Of a DNA stretch of 64,000 bases, positions 59,868 to 64,000 are shown piece after piece (within the stretch, counting starts at the first letter, position 1; the number at the start of each line of letters is the position of its first letter). The notes beneath the pieces are model-generated. The model worked only from the letters and a program-made list of their open reading frames with translations. It was not told the DNA's origin and did no database searches. The stretch is from Marivita sp030148515. Its GTDB lineage: Bacteria; Pseudomonadota; Alphaproteobacteria; Rhodobacterales; Rhodobacteraceae. The DNA is taken from contig NZ_CP180351.1 of assembly GCF_048006345.1 (NCBI RefSeq), positions 4,402,001 to 4,466,000 of the forward strand, written 5' to 3'. Made by a program: the position numbers and the translations under genes.

Positions 59868-60146
59868 ATGTCGCGCTCTGTATGGAAGGGCCCGTTCGTC
59901 GATGCCTATGTCTTGAAGAAGGCAGAAGCGTCGCGTGAATCCGGCCGCAACGAAGTCATCAAGATCTGGTCGCGCCGCTCGACGATCCTGCCCCAGTTCG
60001 TGGGCCTGACGTTTGGCGTCTACAACGGCCAGAAGCATGTTCCTGTGAACGTCACCGAAGACATGATCGGTCAGAAGTTCGGTGAATATTCGCCGACCCG
60101 GACCTATTACGGTCACGCGGCTGACAAAAAAGCGAAGCGGAAGTAA
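59868..60146 (+). CDS. rpsS: 30S ribosomal protein S19
   Basis: The 92-residue head protein has SRSVWKGPFVDAYVLKK, the SRRSTILPQFVGLTFGVYNG segment and a GEYSPTRTYYGHAADKK end. It is 3 bp after rplB and 3 bp before rplV. Confidence 0.98.
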   Translation: MSRSVWKGPFVDAYVLKKAEASRESGRNEVIKIWSRRSTILPQFVGLTFGVYNGQKHVPVNVTEDMIGQKFGEYSPTRTYYGHAADKKAKRK

Positions 60147-60149
60147 GTC

Positions 60150-60530
60150 ATGGGCAAGGAAAAGAACCCCCGCCGCGTGGCTGACAACGAAGCCATGGCG
60201 AAGCTGCGGATGCTGCGCACCAGCCCGCAGAAACTCAACCTGGTCGCTGGTCTCATCCGCGGCAAGAAAGTGGACAAGGCGCTGACCGATCTGACCTTCT
60301 CGAAGAAGCGGATCGCGGCAGACGTGAAGAAATGCCTTCAGTCGGCCATCGCCAATGCCGAGAACAACCACGGGCTTGACGTGGACGAGCTGATCGTCGC
60401 CGAAGCCTATGTGGGCAAGAACCTCGTGATGAAGCGTGGCCGTCCGCGGGCACGTGGCCGTTTCGGCAAGATCATGAAGCCGTTTTCGGAGATCACCATC
60501 AAGGTGCGTCAAGTCGAGGAGCAAGCCTAA
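60150..60530 (+). CDS. rplV: 50S ribosomal protein L22
   Basis: The 126-residue protein lines the exit tunnel. AKLRMLRTSPQKLNLVAGLIRG and the loop GRPRARGRFGKIMKP are typical. Its stop codon shares a base with the rpsC start (TAATG), so translation is coupled. Confidence 0.98.
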   Translation: MGKEKNPRRVADNEAMAKLRMLRTSPQKLNLVAGLIRGKKVDKALTDLTFSKKRIAADVKKCLQSAIANAENNHGLDVDELIVAEAYVGKNLVMKRGRPRARGRFGKIMKPFSEITIKVRQVEEQA

Positions 60531-61243
60531 TGGGTAACAAGACCAATCCGATCGGCATGCGCCTTCAGGTGAACCGCACCTGGGACAGCCGCTGGTACGC
60601 AGACACCAAGGACTACGGCAATCTTCTGCTCGAAGACATCGCAATGCGCGAGTTCATCGAGAAAGAGTGCAAGCAGGCCGGTGTGGCCCGTGTCATCATC
60701 GAACGTCCGCACAAGAAGTGCCGCGTGACCATTCACACAGCCCGTCCGGGCGTCATCATCGGCAAGAAAGGCGCGGACATCGAGACGCTCCGCAAGAAGC
60801 TGGCCGCGATGTCTGATTCCGAACTGCACCTCAACATCGTTGAAGTGCGCAAGCCGGAACTGGACGCCCAGCTGGTTGGCGAAAGCATCGCCCAGCAGCT
60901 CGAGCGTCGTGTGTCCTTCCGTCGTGCCATGAAGCGCGCCGTGCAGAACGCCATGCGTATGGGTGCCCTTGGGATCCGCGTGAACGTTGCCGGCCGTCTG
61001 GGTGGCGCGGAAATCGCACGGACTGAATGGTACCGCGAAGGCCGTGTGCCGCTGCACACGCTGCGCGCCGACATCGACTATGCCCATGTCGAGGCGGAAA
61101 CGCCCTACGGCATCATCGGCATCAAGGTCTGGATCTTCAAAGGCGAGATCATGGAGCATGATCCGTCCGCTCGGGATCGTAAGGCACAGGAACTGCAAGA
61201 CGGTCCCGCACCGCGTGGTGCTGGCGGCGGTCGGAGGAACTAA
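60530..61243 (+). CDS. rpsC: 30S ribosomal protein S3
   Basis: The 237-residue protein has the KH domain with GKKGADIETLRKKLA near residues 77-91 and the C-terminal segment GRLGGAEIARTEWYREGRVP. It overlaps rplV by one base and is 2 bp before rplP. Confidence 0.98.
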   Translation: MGNKTNPIGMRLQVNRTWDSRWYADTKDYGNLLLEDIAMREFIEKECKQAGVARVIIERPHKKCRVTIHTARPGVIIGKKGADIETLRKKLAAMSDSELHLNIVEVRKPELDAQLVGESIAQQLERRVSFRRAMKRAVQNAMRMGALGIRVNVAGRLGGAEIARTEWYREGRVPLHTLRADIDYAHVEAETPYGIIGIKVWIFKGEIMEHDPSARDRKAQELQDGPAPRGAGGGRRN

Positions 61244-61245
61244 TC

Positions 61246-61659
61246 ATGCTTCAACCAAAGCGTACAAAATTCCGCAAGATGTTCAAAGGCCGGATCAAGG
61301 GCGAAGCCAAGGGCGGCTCCGATCTGAACTTTGGCACCTTCGGCCTCAAGGCGCTTCAGCCTGAGCGTGTGACTGCACGTCAGATCGAAGCAGCCCGTCG
61401 TGCCATGACGCGTCACATGAAGCGTCAGGGCCGTGTCTGGATCCGGATTTTCCCGGATACTCCGGTCACGTCGAAGCCGACCGAAGTCCGTATGGGTAAA
61501 GGTAAGGGTTCGGTCGATTATTGGGCCGCCAAGGTGAAGCCGGGCCGCGTGATGTTCGAAATCGACGGTGTCGGTGAGGACGTCGCCCGCGAAGCGCTGC
61601 GTCTGGCCGCGATGAAGCTGCCGATCAAGACCCGCGTCGTGGTTCGCGAGGACTGGTAA
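61246..61659 (+). CDS. rplP: 50S ribosomal protein L16
   Basis: The 137-residue protein binds near the A-site tRNA. PKRTKFRKMFKGRIKGEAKGG at the N-terminus and KGSVDYWAAKVKPGRVMFEI are typical. It should run into rpmC directly but a terminator and accessory genes follow. Confidence 0.98.
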   Translation: MLQPKRTKFRKMFKGRIKGEAKGGSDLNFGTFGLKALQPERVTARQIEAARRAMTRHMKRQGRVWIRIFPDTPVTSKPTEVRMGKGKGSVDYWAAKVKPGRVMFEIDGVGEDVAREALRLAAMKLPIKTRVVVREDW

Positions 61660-61666
61660 GCGGTTC

Positions 61667-61696
61667 GGTGCGTCCAAGCACGCACCCAACGAGGTA
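61667..61696. repeat. Single palindrome of the paired-palindrome family (rplP downstream)
   Basis: GGTGCGT-CCAAGC-ACGCACC followed by GGTAGG. Only one hairpin unit is present, with the GTAGG-like flank at 61693. Confidence 0.55.
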
Positions 61697-61698
61697 GG

Positions 61699-61730
61699 AA
61701 ACCCCCGGTGTGAAAACGCCGGGGGTTTTT
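61699..61730 (+). terminator. Strong intrinsic terminator after rplP
   Basis: A 13-bp stem AAACCCCCGGTGT / ACGCCGGGGGTTT with a GAAA loop is followed by TTTTT. It closes the rplB-to-rplP transcript before the toxin-antitoxin genes. Confidence 0.9.
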
Positions 61731-61805
61731 ACTTGAAAAAAACGTCGTTTAATCACACATCTTGGAGGTCGGAAGACACAAAGAGATTTACGTTAGGATT
61801 TTAGC

Positions 61806-61994
61806 GTGAGCACTGAAAAGACAACAAAATTGGCTGTAGAGGGCGGTTGGATATCACGCGGCGCAAAGAGCGGTCGATTTGTGTCGGTGGAAAGCGGGTC
61901 CAAGATCTCGAAAAGTTCTGCAAAGACGGAAAAGACTTTGGAAGACGTCAAGTCTCGTCGGAAGGACGCGCTTGCGCGACTAGCTGATCGCTAA
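61806..61994 (+). CDS. Probable antitoxin of a Doc-type module
   Basis: This 62-residue basic and acidic protein starts with GTG at 61806, with TAGGA eight bases upstream, and ends 19 bp before the toxin frame. The sequence has a short beta-like N-terminal part (KLAVEGGWISRGAKSGRFVSV) and a charged helical C-terminus (VKSRRKDALARLADR), which suits an antitoxin that wraps a Fic/Doc protein. It is not a Phd domain that I recognise. Function is inferred from the neighbour. Confidence 0.65.
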   Translation: MSTEKTTKLAVEGGWISRGAKSGRFVSVESGSKISKSSAKTEKTLEDVKSRRKDALARLADR

Positions 61995-62013
61995 ACGGCA
62001 TTACAGGCTGACT

Positions 62014-62376
62014 TTGGCGGATGCCATCGCCGCGCATGAGATAGCGTTGCAGTTTGGTGGGCGTGCGGGCATTGTGAGTTTGCATCTCATCCAGTCTGCA
62101 ATTTTTAGACCTTACTCGGGTTACCATATTCGAATTTGGTCAAAAGCAGCGGCGTTGTTAGAGAGCGTGGTAAATAACCACGGTTTCGTCGACGGCAACA
62201 AACGTACCGCATGGGTATTGACCGAATTGCTCATCGAACGGAGTGGATACAGCCTCGATATCGCAGATGACGAACGGGTAGATGATCTCGTGGTCGATGT
62301 GGCTCAAGGAAAATTATCGTTTGTCGACTTGGAGCAATGGTTCGCACAGCATCTTGTCCGCAAAAAAAACGACTGA
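62014..62376 (+). CDS. Doc/Fic-family toxin (start uncertain)
   Basis: The 120 or so residues contain the Fic/Doc motif HGFVDGNKRTA (near residues 52-62 from the TTG), with the catalytic His and the GNKR loop. Doc enzymes phosphorylate EF-Tu; other Fic proteins transfer AMP. The frame has no ATG: TTG 62014 has CAGG upstream, and the frame continues back to 61984, where a CTG would overlap the antitoxin stop. Doc proteins usually begin with an LTLEDAL-like region just upstream, so the true start may be the earlier non-ATG codon. Host EF-Tu genes are close by. Confidence 0.8.
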   Translation: MADAIAAHEIALQFGGRAGIVSLHLIQSAIFRPYSGYHIRIWSKAAALLESVVNNHGFVDGNKRTAWVLTELLIERSGYSLDIADDERVDDLVVDVAQGKLSFVDLEQWFAQHLVRKKND

Positions 62377-62997
62377 TCACTCCCACCGATAATTAAAGCT
62401 CACGGACACCCGCTCCTCCTCCGACTGGTTCATCACCACCTCGTGGCGCAGCCAGCTTTCCCAGAGCAGGACGTCACCGACCGCAGGTTTCACATAGATG
62501 AAGTTCCGCATCTCCTCGCGCGCGTCTTTGCGGCGGGGTGGGGCGGCCATCATCATCGCGTGGCGGGGGTCTTCCAGCTTCAGCGCGGATGCGCCTTCGG
62601 GCATGGACACGTAGGTCGTGCCGGAAATCACCGAATGGGGGTGGATGTGGGCCGCGTGAAAGCCGCCTTCCGGCAAGATGTTGATCCAAAGGTCCTCAAG
62701 CACCAGCTTGCGCCCGTCCAGACCGAATTCCAGATCCTCGGCAAAAGCGGCCACATGGGCGTCGAGCGATGTGACCAGATCGGCAAAGATCGGAAAGCGC
62801 CAGGGCAGGTCTGAGAGGGACGCATAGGAGGTGTAGCCGGGATACGCGTTGTCCTCGCACCATTGCTGGCCGGCCTCGTCATCTTCGGCGATGGCGAAAC
62901 AGGAGTTTTCCATTTCATTGGCATCAATTGCCGGTCCGTGTTCTGACAGCGGTGCGTGGTAGAGGCGGGTCACGAAGAGGGAAGATATTGTGCTCAT
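62377..62997 (-). CDS. Putative 2OG-Fe(II) oxygenase (TIGR02466-like)
   Basis: The 206-residue protein has the double-stranded beta-helix pattern with HAAHIHPHSVISGTTYV (metal-binding HxH) near residues 114-130 and an RHEV near 184, where the distal His and 2OG-binding Arg would lie. Substrate unknown. It is convergent with the Doc gene, with a 0-bp gap. Confidence 0.8.
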   Translation of the reverse strand: MSTISSLFVTRLYHAPLSEHGPAIDANEMENSCFAIAEDDEAGQQWCEDNAYPGYTSYASLSDLPWRFPIFADLVTSLDAHVAAFAEDLEFGLDGRKLVLEDLWINILPEGGFHAAHIHPHSVISGTTYVSMPEGASALKLEDPRHAMMMAAPPRRKDAREEMRNFIYVKPAVGDVLLWESWLRHEVVMNQSEEERVSVSFNYRWE

Positions 62998-63064
62998 GTG
63001 CCCGTCATAATATGCGGTGCAGGCGATGGCGAGAGGACATTGTCGCCCCTTGTAAACAAAGGGG

Positions 63065-63093
63065 TTGCGCCATCGGGTTGTCCGGCCTATACG
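63065..63093 (+). promoter_or_regulatory. Candidate promoter of rpmC-rpsQ-rplN
   Basis: TTGCGC (63065) and TATACG (63088) are 17 bp apart. This would restart ribosomal transcription after the toxin and oxygenase genes and before the rpmC ATG at 63180. Confidence 0.45.
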
Positions 63094-63179
63094 GCGCGCT
63101 CATCCACCTCCACCGGGAATCAGGGTGACCCACGATAACGATGGGGCTCTCCGGTGATGTTGATAGAAAGGAACGGCGC

Positions 63180-63386
63180 ATGAACGCCAAGGAACTGAAT
63201 GACAAGACCCCGGATCAGCTCCGGGATGAGCTTGTCGCGCTGAAGAAAGAGGCCTTCAACCTCCGCTTTCAGCAGGCCACAAGCCAGCTTGAGAACACCG
63301 CACGCATCCGTCAGGTGCGTCGCAACGTGGCACGTATCAAGACCGTGCTGAACCAGAAGGCCGCCGCTGCGGCCAGCGACGCGTAA
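63180..63386 (+). CDS. rpmC: 50S ribosomal protein L29
   Basis: The 68-residue helical protein at the exit tunnel begins MNAKELNDKTPDQLRDEL and has the family central KKEAFNLRFQQATSQLENTAR. ATG 63180 has AAAGGAA; upstream extension to 63141 is not family-like. Confidence 0.98.
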   Translation: MNAKELNDKTPDQLRDELVALKKEAFNLRFQQATSQLENTARIRQVRRNVARIKTVLNQKAAAAASDA

Positions 63387-63401
63387 GAGGGAGCCACAGA
63401 T

Positions 63402-63632
63402 ATGCCCAAGCGTATTCTTCAAGGTGTCGTCACCTCGACTGCGAATACTCAGACCGTGACCGTGTCGGTCGAGCGTCGCTTCAAGCACCCGGTTCTTCAG
63501 AAGACGATCCGGAAGTCCAAGAAATATCGCGCCCATGATGAGGCCGAGACATTCGCCGTAGGGGACGTTGTCCGCATTCAGGAATGCGCCCCCAAATCGA
63601 AGACCAAACGTTGGGAGGTTATCGCTGAGTAA
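63402..63632 (+). CDS. rpsQ: 30S ribosomal protein S17
   Basis: The 76-residue protein has the OB-fold pattern, with RILQGVVTSTANTQTVTVSVERR and ECAPKSKTKRW. It follows rpmC by 15 bp and precedes rplN by 77 bp. Confidence 0.98.
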   Translation: MPKRILQGVVTSTANTQTVTVSVERRFKHPVLQKTIRKSKKYRAHDEAETFAVGDVVRIQECAPKSKTKRWEVIAE

Positions 63633-63709
63633 GCGATAGCCTTTCGGCATTTACGAAACCCCCGGGCCAATGTCCTTATCAGGCGGTCCGGGACGTCGGG
63701 AGAAACACT

Positions 63710-64000
63710 ATGATCCAGATGCAGACCAATCTGGATGTTGCTGACAACAGCGGCGCACGCCGTGTTCAGTGCATCAAGGTTCTGGGTGGGTCCAAGCGGA
63801 AATATGCGTCGGTGGGTGACATCATCGTCGTTTCCGTGAAGGAAGCCATCCCGCGCGGTCGCGTGAAGAAAGGTGACGTCCGTAAGGCCGTCGTCGTGCG
63901 CACCGCCAAAGAAGTCCGTCGCGAAGACGGCACAGCCATCCGTTTTGACCGCAACGCCGCCGTCATCCTGAACAACGCAGGTGAGCCGGTCGGTACGCGT
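63710..64000 (+). CDS. rplN: 50S ribosomal protein L14 (3' end outside window)
   Basis: The first 97 residues begin MIQMQTNLDVADNSGARRVQC and continue with the IPRGRVKKGDVRKAVVVRT segment, typical of L14. The full protein is about 122 residues and runs past the right edge. GGGAG precedes the ATG. Confidence 0.98.
   Translation, partial: MIQMQTNLDVADNSGARRVQCIKVLGGSKRKYASVGDIIVVSVKEAIPRGRVKKGDVRKAVVVRTAKEVRREDGTAIRFDRNAAVILNNAGEPVGTR

Overview
This window is a GC-rich chromosomal segment from an alphaproteobacterium, most likely a marine Rhodobacteraceae (Roseobacter-group) species. The evidence is the gene order tuf / tRNA-Trp / secE / nusG / rplK-A-J-L / rpoB-C / rpsL-G / fusA / tuf / rpsJ..., an Mcl1-type malyl-CoA lyase, a 149-residue L11, an Ala/Glu-tailed L3, and several dispersed intergenic repeats. 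No rRNA, CRISPR array or intact insertion sequence is visible.

Positions 1-7.6 kb look like a carbohydrate-sulfonate locus. A TRAP transporter (dctP cut by the left edge, dctM, dctQ), a flavin reductase, an aldo/keto reductase and an SsuD-like FMNH2-dependent monooxygenase lie on the minus strand. A GntR/UTRA regulator and a Gfo/Idh/MocA enzyme are divergent. The three enzymes resemble the SmoA/SmoB/SmoC set of the oxidative sulfoquinovose (sulfo-SMO) pathway, and the Gfo/Idh/MocA protein could be an NAD+-dependent sulfoquinovosidase. This reading rests on remembered family sequences, not a search. Positions 7.7-15.8 kb encode a large Ig-repeat adhesin with a BapA-like prefix and its dedicated type I secretion system (TolC-like lipoprotein, ABC exporter, HlyD adaptor).

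Positions 16-28.4 kb are mixed metabolism: dtd, accA, a LysE exporter divergent from an Lrp/AsnC regulator, a lipoprotein lytic transglycosylase, mcl1 of the ethylmalonyl-CoA pathway, and a probable D-amino-acid cluster (dgcN, dgcA, a D-amino-acid transaminase and a DAO-type oxidoreductase), then a cytochrome P450 and a lipoprotein.

From 28.4 kb to the right edge runs the transcription/translation supercluster, interrupted by accessory material at five places: (i) tuf to secE, with an acetyltransferase and a family of small secreted proteins around tRNA-Trp; (ii) rplA to rplJ, with a small membrane protein; (iii) rpoC to rpsL, with a QorB/HxlR pair, a MATE pump, a DMT transporter and a glycosyltransferase; (iv) rplW to rplB, with an AT-richer 1.3 kb segment holding a 35-residue membrane peptide and two DnaA-box matches; (v) rplP to rpmC, with a Doc-type toxin-antitoxin pair and a 2OG-Fe(II) oxygenase. 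The two S10-operon breaks are each preceded by a terminator and followed by a candidate promoter, so the operon appears to be rewired into separate transcription units.

The freshest observations are the secreted-repeat family flanking tRNA-Trp, the split and re-promoted S10 operon, paired palindromes in ribosomal operon spacers, three identical 22-bp repeats, a TTCGTACGAA-centred repeat, and the TRAP-linked sulfo-SMO candidate.
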